In this document: piece after piece, positions 7,780-17,353 of the stretch
Position numbering within the stretch: position 1 is the first letter of the stretch
Layout of the letters: each line of letters starts with the position of its first letter
Source of the DNA: Leptospira ellinghausenii
GTDB lineage: Bacteria; Spirochaetota; Leptospiria; Leptospirales; Leptospiraceae
Assembly: GCF_003114815.1 (NCBI RefSeq)
Contig: NZ_BFAZ01000010.1
Coordinates: forward strand, 62,001 to 126,000
DNA length: 64,000 nt
Direction: 5' to 3'
Notes under the pieces: generated by a model
Database searches by the model: none
Seen by the model: the letters and a program-made list of their open reading frames with translations, nothing else
What the model was told of the DNA's origin: nothing
Position numbers and translations under genes: made by a program

Positions 7780-8909
7780 TTTACTTCAAGTAATAACATT
7801 GTCATATCATCAGCAACTTTTCCTTCTGAATACTTTAACACTTCTTCCGAAATCGAATCCAAAAATTGTTGGGATGATAATTTGATATTTTTTTCCACGA
7901 TTTCCGAAAATTTTTGATCTCCTAAATATTCTTCCTTTTCATTAGGCACTTCAAACATACCATCTGAAAATAAAAACAAACGATCACCTGATTGTAATAT
8001 GATGTCTTCATTAATTGTATTCAATTGATCTGGAAACATCATGAGACAAAAACCTTTTGTTCCTAATTTTTGAATATTGTCTTTTCGAAGTAAAAACATG
8101 TGGTGATGGCCTGCCATCGAATAAGAAAGTAAGTTTTCCTCAGCACGGTAACGAATATAAACTGCACTTATGAAATGTGTACTGATCAAAGGAGTGAGGG
8201 TATTGTGAATCCAATATAAACATTCGCTAGGTGACATAAATGATTTATTCATTGTTTTGAACGTAATGATTGCCATTAGAGATACCATTGCTGCGGCGAT
8301 ACCATGGCCTGTTACATCACCGAATAGGATATCCAAATCTCCTGATGGAAGGACATCATAGGTAATCAAATCTCCACCAACTAAATCCATAGGTTTATAT
8401 GAAGTATATATTTCGTACAAAGGAGAGGGAGGGAATTGAAATGTTACAAGTTTTTCTTGGTTTGTTTTTGCTAACTCTAAATCTTTCTGAATTGCATACA
8501 ATAAATCAATCCGTTCCTTTTCTAATGTTTTGATTTTGAGATGGGTTCGAATCCTTGCTAAAATTTCAGATTCTTGAAAGGGTTTTGTGATGTAGTCAAC
8601 AGCTCCAGTTTCTAACCCTTTAACAATATCGCTTGTCTCATTTAATGCTGAGAGAAAAAGAATAGGTGTATTTTTGTGACGTTCCATTGCCAAAAGTCGT
8701 TTTGCCACTTCGAGTCCGCTGATTCCTGGCAATAAAATATCGAGTAATATCAGATCAAAATCCAAAACATCCGCAAGTTCTAAGGCATACTCTCCGTCGT
8801 ATGCAACGGCAACTTCATAACCTTGGCCTAGTAAAATATGGGTGATGATTTCCATATTGGTTTCATTATCATCAACGACTAAAATTTTTGCGGCTAATTT
8901 AGAATTCAC
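7776..8909 (-). CDS. Response regulator with SpoIIE/RsbU-type PP2C phosphatase output
   Basis: 377 residues. The receiver domain (~1-125) has the acidic pair D13-D14, phospho-acceptor Asp57 (LILLDILLPG), the ITKPF lysine and a following coiled coil. The SpoIIE-type phosphatase domain (~170-377) keeps the metal-binding aspartates in VGGDL, FGDVTGHG, FSDGMFE and VADDMTM. Such proteins dephosphorylate anti-sigma-factor antagonists in partner-switching stress control, so the phosphorylated receiver probably switches on a STAS protein. The gene precedes its cognate kinase with a four-base overlap. No antagonist or anti-sigma gene is adjacent, although a 7TM-HATPase gene lies at 36.6 kb in this window. 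Confidence 0.88.
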   Translation of the reverse strand: MNSKLAAKILVVDDNETNMEIITHILLGQGYEVAVAYDGEYALELADVLDFDLILLDILLPGISGLEVAKRLLAMERHKNTPILFLSALNETSDIVKGLETGAVDYITKPFQESEILARIRTHLKIKTLEKERIDLLYAIQKDLELAKTNQEKLVTFQFPPSPLYEIYTSYKPMDLVGGDLITYDVLPSGDLDILFGDVTGHGIAAAMVSLMAIITFKTMNKSFMSPSECLYWIHNTLTPLISTHFISAVYIRYRAEENLLSYSMAGHHHMFLLRKDNIQKLGTKGFCLMMFPDQLNTINEDIILQSGDRLFLFSDGMFEVPNEKEEYLGDQKFSEIVEKNIKLSSQQFLDSISEEVLKYSEGKVADDMTMLLLEVK

Positions 8910-8982
8910 TATGCAAAAAGGATGATTTACAAAAAACTTTTGGCAAGGTTTTTTTAGGAGATAAAAATTCTCTCCAAATCAA

Positions 8983-10059
8983 ATGAGAAAGATCATCCAC
9001 ATTGATATGGATGCATTTTATGCATCAGTTGAACAACGTGATTTCCCAGAAATGAGAGGGAAACCGGTTGTTGTTGGTGGATCTCCGCATTCTAGGGGAG
9101 TGGTTTGTGCTGCAAGTTACGAAGCTAGAAAATTTGGAATCCGATCAGCGATTTCATGTTACCAAGCATACAAACTATGTCCTGATGCAATTTTCACTCC
9201 TCCACGATTCGATGTTTATAAATCAGTTTCAAAAGAAATTCGTAGGATCTTTTTGGAATATACTGATTTAGTCGAACCTTTATCCTTAGATGAAGCTTAT
9301 TTAGATGTAACATTGAACAAACAAGAGATTCCACTTGCCAGTACAATTGCCAAAGAAATTCGAAAAAAGATTTGGGAAAACACAGGGCTCACTTGTTCTG
9401 CAGGAGTTGCAACAAACAAATTTTTGGCGAAGATGGCCTCCGAAAAAAACAAACCAAACGGATTGTTTGTCGTTTTACCTGGGGAAGAAATTTCTTTCTT
9501 AGATGAATTGCCTCTTTACCAATTTTTTGGGATTGGGAAAAAAACTTTTGAAAAACTCCAACACTTAGGTTTTTCAAAAGGGAAAGATTTGAGAGAAGCG
9601 GAGGAATCATTCCTTGTCCATGAATTTGGAAAAATGGGTGCTGTATTTTATCGAATGGCAAGAGGGATCGATGATAGAGAAGTTATCCCTTTCCGTGATC
9701 CCAAGTCCATTGGTGTGGAAACCACTTTCACGCATGATTCTGAGGATTTTTCTTATTTTTTACTCAAATTGGAATCTCTTGCAAAAGAACTTGAAATGAG
9801 AATGTTGAAAAAAAACAAAAAAGGTAAAACACTTACTTTAAAAGTAAAATTTGAGGATTTTACAGTAAAACAAAAATCAATTACTTCTGACGTTGTTTTC
9901 TTCTTGGCAGACAACCTTTTCCAACAATCCTCGAACATGTTGGCAAATGTTTGGAAGGATAATTTTGATCCTCCTAAAAAAATTAGACTATTGGGATTAT
10001 CAGTTACTAATTTTTATGAAAAAGAAATTTCGGAAGACCAACCTTCCTTATTCGGATAA
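8983..10059 (+). CDS. dinB: DNA polymerase IV (Y-family translesion polymerase)
   Basis: 358 residues, normal for DinB. Catalytic motifs are clear: HIDMDAFYASVEQRD at the N-terminus and SLDEAYLDV at about 102-110, with the helix-hairpin-helix GIGKKTFEKLQHLG and a little-finger domain. The C-terminus ends DQPSLFG, a good match to a beta-clamp-binding peptide (QxxLF type). It copies past damaged bases. The start codon is 73 bp from the divergent receiver-PP2C gene; I see no obvious LexA box there. The esterase gene follows after three bases, so the two are one transcript. Confidence 0.93.
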   Translation: MRKIIHIDMDAFYASVEQRDFPEMRGKPVVVGGSPHSRGVVCAASYEARKFGIRSAISCYQAYKLCPDAIFTPPRFDVYKSVSKEIRRIFLEYTDLVEPLSLDEAYLDVTLNKQEIPLASTIAKEIRKKIWENTGLTCSAGVATNKFLAKMASEKNKPNGLFVVLPGEEISFLDELPLYQFFGIGKKTFEKLQHLGFSKGKDLREAEESFLVHEFGKMGAVFYRMARGIDDREVIPFRDPKSIGVETTFTHDSEDFSYFLLKLESLAKELEMRMLKKNKKGKTLTLKVKFEDFTVKQKSITSDVVFFLADNLFQQSSNMLANVWKDNFDPPKKIRLLGLSVTNFYEKEISEDQPSLFG

Positions 10060-10062
10060 TTT

Positions 10063-10764
10063 ATGTTAGATGACGAAAACGATTTAGAATCTTTAGGACC
10101 ATTAAAGGTATTAAGAGTAAAAGGAGACCCTGATGCTCCTACGGTAGTGTTGTTTCATGGTTATGGTGCTAGTGCATTCGACTTGTACCCCATCCATGAA
10201 GTTCTTGTTACAGACCAAAAATTCAATTGGGTTTTCCCACATGGCCATTTGAGTATTCCGCTGATGCCCGGGTATTTGGGGCGAGCATGGTTCCCCATCG
10301 ATATGGCCGCCTTAGAAGAAGCGATACGAAAAAATGATTTTCGAAATTTTGCAGACAAAGACCCAGAAGGAATGGATATCGCGAGAGCTTCCGCCTATTT
10401 GATGTTAGAAGCTCTTGGCGTTCCATGGAACCAATTGATATTAGGTGGTTTTTCGCAAGGAGCAATGCTTGCTACTGATATTACACTCCGAAATGAACTA
10501 ATGTCCAAAGGATTAATGATCCTTTCAGGAGCTTTAGTCAATGAAACTCTTTGGAAAGATTTGGCACCTAAAAAATCAAACTTAAGGTTTTTCCAATCTC
10601 ATGGTGAATACGATCCTATTTTGGGTTATGCCAATGCGAAAAAACTGGAAAAATTACTTCGAGGTTCTGGTTTGTTAGGGGAGTTCATATCTTTCCCTGG
10701 AGGACACGAAATCCCCGCTCCTGTGGTCCAAGGGATCAGCCGTTATCTGAATAGTTTATCCTAA
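10063..10764 (+). CDS. Alpha/beta-hydrolase, phospholipase/carboxylesterase family
   Basis: 233 residues. VVLFHGYGASAFDL is the oxyanion-region motif, the nucleophile elbow is GGFSQGAM (Ser131), an Asp follows in GEYDPILG and the His in PGGHEIP, so the full triad is present. This is the pattern of the carboxylesterase/acyl-thioesterase group (Pfam Abhydrolase_2). No signal peptide is visible, so it is cytoplasmic. The substrate is unknown. It starts three bases after dinB and must be cotranscribed, but a functional link to DNA repair is not evident. Confidence 0.82.
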   Translation: MLDDENDLESLGPLKVLRVKGDPDAPTVVLFHGYGASAFDLYPIHEVLVTDQKFNWVFPHGHLSIPLMPGYLGRAWFPIDMAALEEAIRKNDFRNFADKDPEGMDIARASAYLMLEALGVPWNQLILGGFSQGAMLATDITLRNELMSKGLMILSGALVNETLWKDLAPKKSNLRFFQSHGEYDPILGYANAKKLEKLLRGSGLLGEFISFPGGHEIPAPVVQGISRYLNSLS

Positions 10765-10833
10765 TTCTAAGACAAACTTAAAAATTGAAGTGTCAATAGG
10801 GGAACAGGTCTGTCTAAGATCTGGATGGTTGTT

Positions 10834-11592
10834 ATGAAACATTATTTTGCACTCTTTTTTGTTCTGGGGATGTCCCAGTCGCTAATTGCACAGAACTTTG
10901 ATCACAAACATAGTGTTTGGGACTTGTTACTCAAAAAACATGTCAAAAATGGACTTGTCTCTTACAAAGGATTTATCTCTGACTCATCCCAATTAAATGG
11001 TTACCTCGACCAACTAACAAAAGTTTCTGACAGTCAGTACCAATCCTTTTCCGAAAAAGAAAAAATCAGTTTTTTGATCAATGCTTATAATGCATTTACA
11101 GTAAAACTGATAGTGGACCATTACCCTGTGGACAGTATCACTGACATTGGATCGCCGATTTCAAAAATCAATTTAGCCAGAGGGATTCCTTGGAAAAAAG
11201 AATTTTTTAGCCTACTTGGAAAATCCAGGCACCTAGATTGGATTGAACATGAAAAACTGAGAAAAGATTTTATGGAACCAAGGATTCATTTTGCGATTGT
11301 ATGTGCATCCATTGGATGCCCAATTTTACAATCCGAAGCTTATACACCTACCAATTTAGAAAAACAATTACAAATAGCGAAACTAACGTTCTTAAAAAAC
11401 CCTAAGAAAAATTCTTATGATAAGAACACAAATACCTTGTATTTAAGTAAGATATTCAACTGGTTCCAACCTGACTTTACCAAAAAAATGTCATTAATTC
11501 AATTTGTGCAGGATGGTTTTGAAGATACGATCAAACCCGATGCCAAAATCATTTACAATGAATACAATTGGGATCTTAACGAATTGAAATAA
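10834..11592 (+). CDS. Exported DUF547-family protein
   Basis: 252 residues from the ATG at 10834; an in-frame ATG nine bases upstream would simply lengthen the signal peptide. A cleavable signal peptide (MKHYFALFFVLGMSQSLIAQ) is followed by a DUF547 domain, recognisable from the LINAYNAFTVKLI segment, the IHFAIVCASIGCPIL segment with two conserved cysteines, and the closing LSKIFNWFQPDF. The domain is widespread in bacteria and plants and its biochemical role is not established. It is probably periplasmic. It stands 70 bp after the esterase gene and may form the end of that unit. Confidence 0.8.
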   Translation: MKHYFALFFVLGMSQSLIAQNFDHKHSVWDLLLKKHVKNGLVSYKGFISDSSQLNGYLDQLTKVSDSQYQSFSEKEKISFLINAYNAFTVKLIVDHYPVDSITDIGSPISKINLARGIPWKKEFFSLLGKSRHLDWIEHEKLRKDFMEPRIHFAIVCASIGCPILQSEAYTPTNLEKQLQIAKLTFLKNPKKNSYDKNTNTLYLSKIFNWFQPDFTKKMSLIQFVQDGFEDTIKPDAKIIYNEYNWDLNELK

Positions 11593-11640
11593 GAACCCAA
11601 TTCGATCACTTAAGTTTTAATATCGAAAGTTTTGATGATG

Positions 11641-11671
11641 AATTGGTTTTGTAAATTTTATGAAACCAATT
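11641..11671 (+). terminator. Weak inverted repeat at the convergent gene ends
   Basis: Nine-base arms AATTGGTTT and AAACCAATT surround a 13-base loop, overlapping the end of the osmC-type gene. It may terminate the DUF547 transcript, but there is only a short T stretch after it. Confidence 0.3.
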
Positions 11672-12074
11672 TTAGTTCGTAGGTGATCGTTGCCGTTTTT
11701 TCCAAGGTTTTTGCAACGGAACAATACTTTTCTAAGCTCAAGTCAATTGCTCGTTTCACTTGTGCCTCTTCGAATTCTCCTTTTACAAAAAATTTCATAT
11801 GAATTTTTTTGAAGAGATTGGCTTCTTCTACTTTTTCTCGGTCTGCTTCCACATCCACTGAATAGTCTTTCACTTCAATGCGATACTTGTTTAAGATCAT
11901 GATGACATCAATGCTACTACAACCTGCAAGACCCATGATGAGAAGTTCCATTGGCCTTGGACCAGAATTTTTACCACCAATTTCAGGTGAGGCGTCGATC
12001 CGAATGGAATTACCGGATTCGTTAGTAGCTTCTAGGACAAATGGGGTTTCGATACGTTTTAAATGAATGTGCAT
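11658..12074 (-). CDS. OsmC-family peroxiredoxin-like protein
   Basis: 138 residues. The two reactive cysteines of the OsmC/Ohr fold are present: Cys52 in LAGCSSID and Cys118 in EKYCSVAKT. The preceding GPRPMELLIMGLAGC is the usual signature of the YhfA/OsmC branch. These proteins reduce organic hydroperoxides with thiols; the exact substrate is not predictable. It follows the 1-Cys peroxiredoxin gene on the same strand, but a compact GC-rich terminator lies between them, so it is either weakly cotranscribed or has its own promoter. Together they make a small peroxide-defence pair. Confidence 0.85.
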   Translation of the reverse strand: MHIHLKRIETPFVLEATNESGNSIRIDASPEIGGKNSGPRPMELLIMGLAGCSSIDVIMILNKYRIEVKDYSVDVEADREKVEEANLFKKIHMKFFVKGEFEEAQVKRAIDLSLEKYCSVAKTLEKTATITYELKLVS

Positions 12075-12091
12075 AAATCATGTACCACAAA

Positions 12092-12111
12092 GGCGGGGGA
12101 TTGGCCCCGCC
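12092..12111 (-). terminator. GC-rich hairpin between peroxiredoxin and osmC-type genes
   Basis: A perfect seven-base stem (GGCGGGG / CCCCGCC) with a six-base loop; on the minus strand it is followed by TTTGTGG. It probably terminates or attenuates the peroxiredoxin transcript before the osmC-type gene. Confidence 0.6.
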
Positions 12112-12120
12112 ACTTTTCCA

Positions 12121-12756
12121 CTATTTATTTGGTTGTGGTGTGTAACGTAAATAAGGTTTGATTGTGCGAAACCCTTTTGGGAATTTTTTCTTTGCATCTT
12201 CATCGGATACTGAAGGAACGATGATAGTATCCTCTCCGTCTTTCCAGTTGGCAGGCGTTGCCACACTGTATTGAGAAGTGAGTTGTAAAGAATCAATTAC
12301 CCGAAGTAGCTCATCAAAATTTCTACCAGTGGAAGCTGGGTAAGTAAGAGTGAGTTTTACTTTTTTGTCTGGTCCCACAACAAACACAGAACGAACTGTA
12401 GTTGTTTCACTTGCATTTGGGTGGATCATATCATATAAATTGGATACTTTTTTGTCAGCATCTGCAATGATCGGGTAATTTACCTTTGTGCTTTGTGTTT
12501 CGTTGATATCAGAGATCCAACCTTTATGGCTATCCACTGGATCAACGGAAAGTGCGATCACTTTTACATTTCTTTTTTCAAACTCAGGTTTGATTTTTGC
12601 CACATAACCTAACTCCGTTGTACAAACTGGAGTGTAGTCTTTTGGATGAGAAAATAAAATCCCCCAACTTTGTCCTAAATATTCATGGAAGTCAATTTTA
12701 CCTTCCGAAGTTTCCGCTTGGAAATTGGGTGCTTCATCGCCGAGTCGTAGTGCCAT
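12121..12756 (-). CDS. 1-Cys peroxiredoxin (Prx6-type)
   Basis: 211 residues, typical for the Prx6 class. The peroxidatic cysteine is Cys45 in DYTPVCTTELG, and no other cysteine occurs, so it uses a one-cysteine mechanism with an external reductant. The long C-terminal dimerisation region (PANWKDGEDTIIVPSVSDEDA, shown here in part) is characteristic of Prx6 and separates it from AhpC. It acts in the cytoplasm on hydrogen peroxide and organic peroxides. The start has CGTGTTTCTCC on the plus strand, that is GGAGAAA before the ATG, a good ribosome site. Confidence 0.9.
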   Translation of the reverse strand: MALRLGDEAPNFQAETSEGKIDFHEYLGQSWGILFSHPKDYTPVCTTELGYVAKIKPEFEKRNVKVIALSVDPVDSHKGWISDINETQSTKVNYPIIADADKKVSNLYDMIHPNASETTTVRSVFVVGPDKKVKLTLTYPASTGRNFDELLRVIDSLQLTSQYSVATPANWKDGEDTIIVPSVSDEDAKKKFPKGFRTIKPYLRYTPQPNK

Positions 12757-12877
12757 CTCGTGTTTCTCCTTTATGGGTCAGATACTTCCCAATATTGAAA
12801 CTACACCGACAAAAGCAAGAAAATTATACAATTTATTGGATACTTTGTCTATTTTAACAGAATAACCTGCGTGTTCT

Positions 12878-15664
12878 TTACTTTTTAGTCCTTGTAAACG
12901 AACCGTCCCAATCCAATTCCGGAGGAGTTTCGATATAGTATTGGCAACGTTCCAAGAGAAGTTTACACGCCTCGTCGTGAGAGGACTGGTACAAAATTTC
13001 AAACTGCCGTTTTGCTTCCGAAAATTTACGATTAAAATAGGAAAATAAAGCTGTTTCGTAAGCATTCACGAATTTTTTCTCTTCTTCTGACTCCTCTCCC
13101 TTTTTGCATCTCACTTCATACAATGTGACTGGTTTTGATTTTCCTTTTACACGTACTGTATCGAGTTTTCGTGTGAAAAAATGATCTTTGATTTCATCAT
13201 GGACAAATTCCGAAACGAGAATACAAACCCCATAATCCTTTCCAGCTGCTTCAAGCCTTGCTGCTAGATTGACTGTATCTCCCATCATGGTATAGGAAGC
13301 GAGAGCGTCGGTTCCCATAAATCCCACTTTCGCATAACCCATGTTAAGCCCAATTCGAAATTTCATATCATGAGCTTCAGGTATATAAGAATTATTTTTG
13401 ATCCATTCTTTTTTGAGACCTTCTAACTTATCTCTCATTTCCACACTTGCAGAAACTGCTTTTAAACAATGGTTCTCAACATCAAGTGGTGCATTAAATA
13501 TTCCGACGATGGCATCCCCAATGTATTTATCCAAAACTCCATCATGTTGTTTTAGGATGAGTGTCATAGCAGAAAGGTATTCATTGAGTAGGTTAGCAAG
13601 TTCCTTTGAATTTAGTTTTTCAGAAATGGTACTAAAACCTGCAATGTCAGAGAAAAAAGCAGTGATCACTTTTTCACTTCCTTGTTTTAATTTTTCCAAA
13701 TCTTTTAATGCTTCTCCCACAACGACAGGGTCCACCATACTTCCGAGAACCCCTCGCATTTTTTCTCTTTCTTTGAGTCCTGAAACCATTTGGTTTAAGG
13801 CAACTGTAAGATTTCCAAATTCGTCATTCCCACCATCATCAAAATGAACATGTAAATTCCCTTGGCCTACATCTTCTGCACTTCGTATGATTTTACGTAT
13901 CTTTTGTACGACAACACCAGAGATAAAAATTGCGAATAGAATCGCAACCAAACAAATTGTGATCGCAGTAAACACAATTTGGTTTCGATTGTCTTTGATG
14001 GCACGGATCCCATCTGTTCGATCCACTAACGTTCGGATGAGTCCCGAAAAGTTATCACGTAACACCATCAACGGAACATTCTCAGCTTCTAATAAATGTG
14101 TTCCGTCTAACTTCCACATAATTTCTTCTGATTCACTTCGGGAATGACCAAAACTTCCATCAGGGAAGAGTTTTTTTAGTTCTTTTGTAGGAGTTTCTTG
14201 TTCTGCAGTGATGATCCATTTCCGAATAGACTTCCAACGATTCCTTTGTTCCTCTCTCGCCTCAGGGTCTTGGTAGTATTTTTCATACTCTAAAGGATCC
14301 GTTTTAAACTTTAACAGTACCCAATCTTCTAAAGTTACATCACGTAAACTTCGTAAAGACTCGATTTTTTCTTCTAATTCCTTAGGAATTGGATATCGTA
14401 ACGAAACTTCGTCATAAATTTTTTCTCTATCTGAGACTAGTTCATTGTACGATTTATAATAACTCGTAAATAATTTGTCTTTCGCTGGTGGAATTGGTGG
14501 TTTTGCATTTTTTAAGTATTGAATTCTTTCTCTTAATTTTGGGATGAGTTGAGCCAGTTCATTGGTGATACGGTAATCTTCTTTGATCACTTCTCGATAA
14601 TCACCTAATTTTGATTTGATGCCGATTAAGTTAAAGGCACGTTTTGTTGAGTTTTGATGGCGGAATAGGGGAGAATGAAGTGCTTGGATTTCTCTTTCTC
14701 TCCATTCATAAACATACTGTTTTTCGTTTTCTTCAACCGATGTAATATCATCTGAGAGTTTTTGAAACGAATCTACCAAACTACTTTCCATTTGGTCAAA
14801 ATGATCTATTTTTGCTAAGGGAGATGTATTATCAATAATTTGAGTGTCAAATGAGGCAATGGAAGTTTCTCCTTGGATCATTGCTGAAATGGGGAAAGTT
14901 TGGATCCGAAATAATTTAGTATCGAGTCCTAATTCTTCTAATTTTCTCTTTTTGGAGTCCGCATAAAACTTTGCAATGAACAGATCCAGTTTGGATTTAT
15001 GATTCCGAATTTCCTTTTTGATGTTTTTGATATCTAGTTCCCATTTTGATTTTGCTTCATTTTCTTCGGGAGTGGGTTGTTTGATGATATCTAAATACTT
15101 TTCTTCATTTTTTACATAGGCTGCAGCAAGATTGACTAATGTATTCCATTCTCGTTCGCTGATATTACGATTGGATGCTTCCCTTAGTTGTTGCCGTATT
15201 TCTCTTTCTAACATTGTTACATCATCTTTGGTTAAGTAGACCGAAAAAAATGTATCAAATTTCTTGAGTACTTTAGAAGAACCAAGGGAACCGAATAAAT
15301 TGGTTTTGAATCCAAAAACAGAAACAGTTTTTTTCTTTGTAACAAGTTTTGCTGTTTGGTATTTTTTTAATTCTTCCTGTTGTTTTTCAATTCGCGATTT
15401 GAACTCTTCGATGCGGATTAAATTTTGAGAGATGGATTCAATCTCCATCACAAGACTTGCGATAAAGTTCTTTGAAACAGCGGCTTGTTTTTCATAACTT
15501 TCGGAAAGGATCGCTGTTTGTTGGCGTACGGTGATGATGGACAAAAGTAAAATGGTTAAGGCAATCAGAGTTCCAGTAAACCAAGCAAGTTTTGCGCGAA
15601 TCCCTTCCGATAGGATCTTCCAAAGGGATAACATTCCCGACTGAATCATTTTTAAAAATTCCAT
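12878..15664 (-). CDS. Membrane adenylate cyclase (class III) with long sensory region
   Basis: 928 residues from the ATG at 15664 (an ATG 15 bases downstream, preceded by GGA, is also possible); the open frame upstream lacks features and runs toward sthA. One membrane helix near the start, then ~540 residues of mostly charged, helical, probably periplasmic sequence, a second helix, a HAMP domain, and a class III cyclase domain. Both metal-binding aspartates (FFSDIAGFS, KYIGDAIVG), the substrate lysine (LDKYIGD) and the NLAARLE transition-state motif are present; with Lys and Thr at the base-selecting sites it should make cAMP. A ~70-residue tail with a coiled character follows. Leptospires have many such cyclases; the ligand is unknown. 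Confidence 0.87.
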   Translation of the reverse strand: MEFLKMIQSGMLSLWKILSEGIRAKLAWFTGTLIALTILLLSIITVRQQTAILSESYEKQAAVSKNFIASLVMEIESISQNLIRIEEFKSRIEKQQEELKKYQTAKLVTKKKTVSVFGFKTNLFGSLGSSKVLKKFDTFFSVYLTKDDVTMLEREIRQQLREASNRNISEREWNTLVNLAAAYVKNEEKYLDIIKQPTPEENEAKSKWELDIKNIKKEIRNHKSKLDLFIAKFYADSKKRKLEELGLDTKLFRIQTFPISAMIQGETSIASFDTQIIDNTSPLAKIDHFDQMESSLVDSFQKLSDDITSVEENEKQYVYEWREREIQALHSPLFRHQNSTKRAFNLIGIKSKLGDYREVIKEDYRITNELAQLIPKLRERIQYLKNAKPPIPPAKDKLFTSYYKSYNELVSDREKIYDEVSLRYPIPKELEEKIESLRSLRDVTLEDWVLLKFKTDPLEYEKYYQDPEAREEQRNRWKSIRKWIITAEQETPTKELKKLFPDGSFGHSRSESEEIMWKLDGTHLLEAENVPLMVLRDNFSGLIRTLVDRTDGIRAIKDNRNQIVFTAITICLVAILFAIFISGVVVQKIRKIIRSAEDVGQGNLHVHFDDGGNDEFGNLTVALNQMVSGLKEREKMRGVLGSMVDPVVVGEALKDLEKLKQGSEKVITAFFSDIAGFSTISEKLNSKELANLLNEYLSAMTLILKQHDGVLDKYIGDAIVGIFNAPLDVENHCLKAVSASVEMRDKLEGLKKEWIKNNSYIPEAHDMKFRIGLNMGYAKVGFMGTDALASYTMMGDTVNLAARLEAAGKDYGVCILVSEFVHDEIKDHFFTRKLDTVRVKGKSKPVTLYEVRCKKGEESEEEKKFVNAYETALFSYFNRKFSEAKRQFEILYQSSHDEACKLLLERCQYYIETPPELDWDGSFTRTKK

Positions 15665-15826
15665 AGGCTCTACAAAAGAGTAAAAAGGCAAAATGCAATT
15701 GCAAGATTTTTTGTCTTTCGACTTTGAGTTTGTTAGGTGAAGAAAACAAATGAATCCTACCCAAATCGATTCAAACTGCATTTTTGCTTGCTATTTTTCA
15801 CTTTCTCGGTAGCGTTCTTTTATCCA

Positions 15827-17230
15827 ATGTCTATCAATCGATTTGATTTAATCGCTATCGGGGGCGGTCCTGCCGCTCAAAAAGCTGCTATCCAAGCAAG
15901 TAAACTCGGCAAAAAGGCTGCTATCATTGAAAAAGACCCTTATTTAGGTGGTGGTTGTGTCCATTGGGGGACAATTCCCTCGAAATCTCTTCAGGAAACG
16001 AGCCGGTTCTACCGGAACTTAAAACTTTCCAACCTACATGGATTACAATCCCCACAAACAACACAACTCACCCTCCAAGAGTTAATGTTTCGTGCCTCTA
16101 CTGTCATCGAAAAAGAAGAAGATGTGACCCGAGAACAAATGATCCAAAACCGAGTCACAACACTCACGGGTTGGGGAAAAATTGTAGATCCAAACCGAGT
16201 CGAAGTAACGGACTCCGCAGGAAGAAAAAAAGTTTACGAAACAGAAAACATTCTCATAGCAACAGGCAGTAGCCCCAGAAGGCCATTGAATGAAAACATT
16301 CCTTTTGAAGAAGGATTAGTTTACGACAGTGATGGTTTGTTTGCGATGAAAAAGATGCCGAGTACCTTAGCTGTAATTGGTGCTGGTATCATTGGTTCCG
16401 AGTATGCTACCATTTTTGCTCATATTGGAGTGAAAGTACACCTATTTGATTCCCAAAATCGGATTCTCGGTTTCTTAGATGAAGATATATCCAATGAAAT
16501 GACTCGGATCATGCAAAATGCAGGGATCCAAATCCATGTCGATTCATCGATCACCAACTATAAAAAAATTTCCGATGAAGAAGGATTCGAACTTACAACT
16601 AACAAAGGTGAAGTGGTAAGAGTCAACCAAGTCCTAATTTCACGGGGAAGGCTCGGAAATGTTGATAACTTAGGACTGGAATCTGTTGGGATCATCCCAA
16701 ATGACAGAAAACAAATCCAAGTGAATGAGAATTACCAAACCAATATTCCCACAATTTACGCATGTGGAGACGTGATTGGATTTCCAAGTTTAGCATCAGT
16801 ATCGATGTACCAAGGTGCTTATGTCGCAAAACATATGTTTGGTCATCCTTCGGTTCCTGTTGATGCCGAAGAATTCCCGATTGGAATTTATACACTACCA
16901 GAAATTGCAACCATAGGCCCCACAGAAGAAGCTTTGAAAAAACGAGGTGTTTCCTATGGAGTTGGTCTTGCAAAATTTGATACAATCACTAGGGCTCAAA
17001 TCAGTGGAGACCAAGTTGGATTACTCAAAATTCTATTTGATAAACAATCGAGACGAGTTCTTGGAGTTCATATCATTTCAGACAAAGCTACAGAACTCAT
17101 AGCACTTGGACAATGTGTTGTGAACCTAAAAGCTCCAATTGAGTATTTCACCGAACATATTTTCAATTACCCGACAATGATTGGTGCCTATAAAAATGCT
17201 GCCAATGATGCCCTTTTGCGGGAAAAATAA
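15827..17230 (+). CDS. sthA: Soluble pyridine nucleotide transhydrogenase
   Basis: 467 residues from ATG 15827; upstream in-frame codons encode a hydrophobic stretch not expected before a Rossmann fold and are rejected. FAD motif IGGGPAAQKA, then GGGCVHWGTIPSK, in which the second cysteine of lipoamide dehydrogenases is Thr49; this is the SthA hallmark. The NAD motif IGAGIIGSEYA and the C-terminal FNYPTM replacing the lipoamide-type HPHPT are also SthA-like. It exchanges hydride between NADPH and NAD+ in the cytosol. It is divergent from the cyclase gene with 162 bp between starts, which must hold both promoters. Confidence 0.88.
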   Translation: MSINRFDLIAIGGGPAAQKAAIQASKLGKKAAIIEKDPYLGGGCVHWGTIPSKSLQETSRFYRNLKLSNLHGLQSPQTTQLTLQELMFRASTVIEKEEDVTREQMIQNRVTTLTGWGKIVDPNRVEVTDSAGRKKVYETENILIATGSSPRRPLNENIPFEEGLVYDSDGLFAMKKMPSTLAVIGAGIIGSEYATIFAHIGVKVHLFDSQNRILGFLDEDISNEMTRIMQNAGIQIHVDSSITNYKKISDEEGFELTTNKGEVVRVNQVLISRGRLGNVDNLGLESVGIIPNDRKQIQVNENYQTNIPTIYACGDVIGFPSLASVSMYQGAYVAKHMFGHPSVPVDAEEFPIGIYTLPEIATIGPTEEALKKRGVSYGVGLAKFDTITRAQISGDQVGLLKILFDKQSRRVLGVHIISDKATELIALGQCVVNLKAPIEYFTEHIFNYPTMIGAYKNAANDALLREK

Positions 17231-17353
17231 TCTGAGTTTTTGAGAATCTGAGCTCTCCCAATTGTTTTCTTTTACAGAGAGGAATGGGATTTTACTTGTC
17301 AGAGACTCGGTTTTACGAACACATACAAGATTGTGTCCGACAATTCTGTCTCC

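Noticed and set aside
15665..15781. N-terminal extension of the adenylate cyclase frame
   Set aside because: It overlaps the divergent sthA leader region and lacks a start signal; the membrane helix follows the later ATG.
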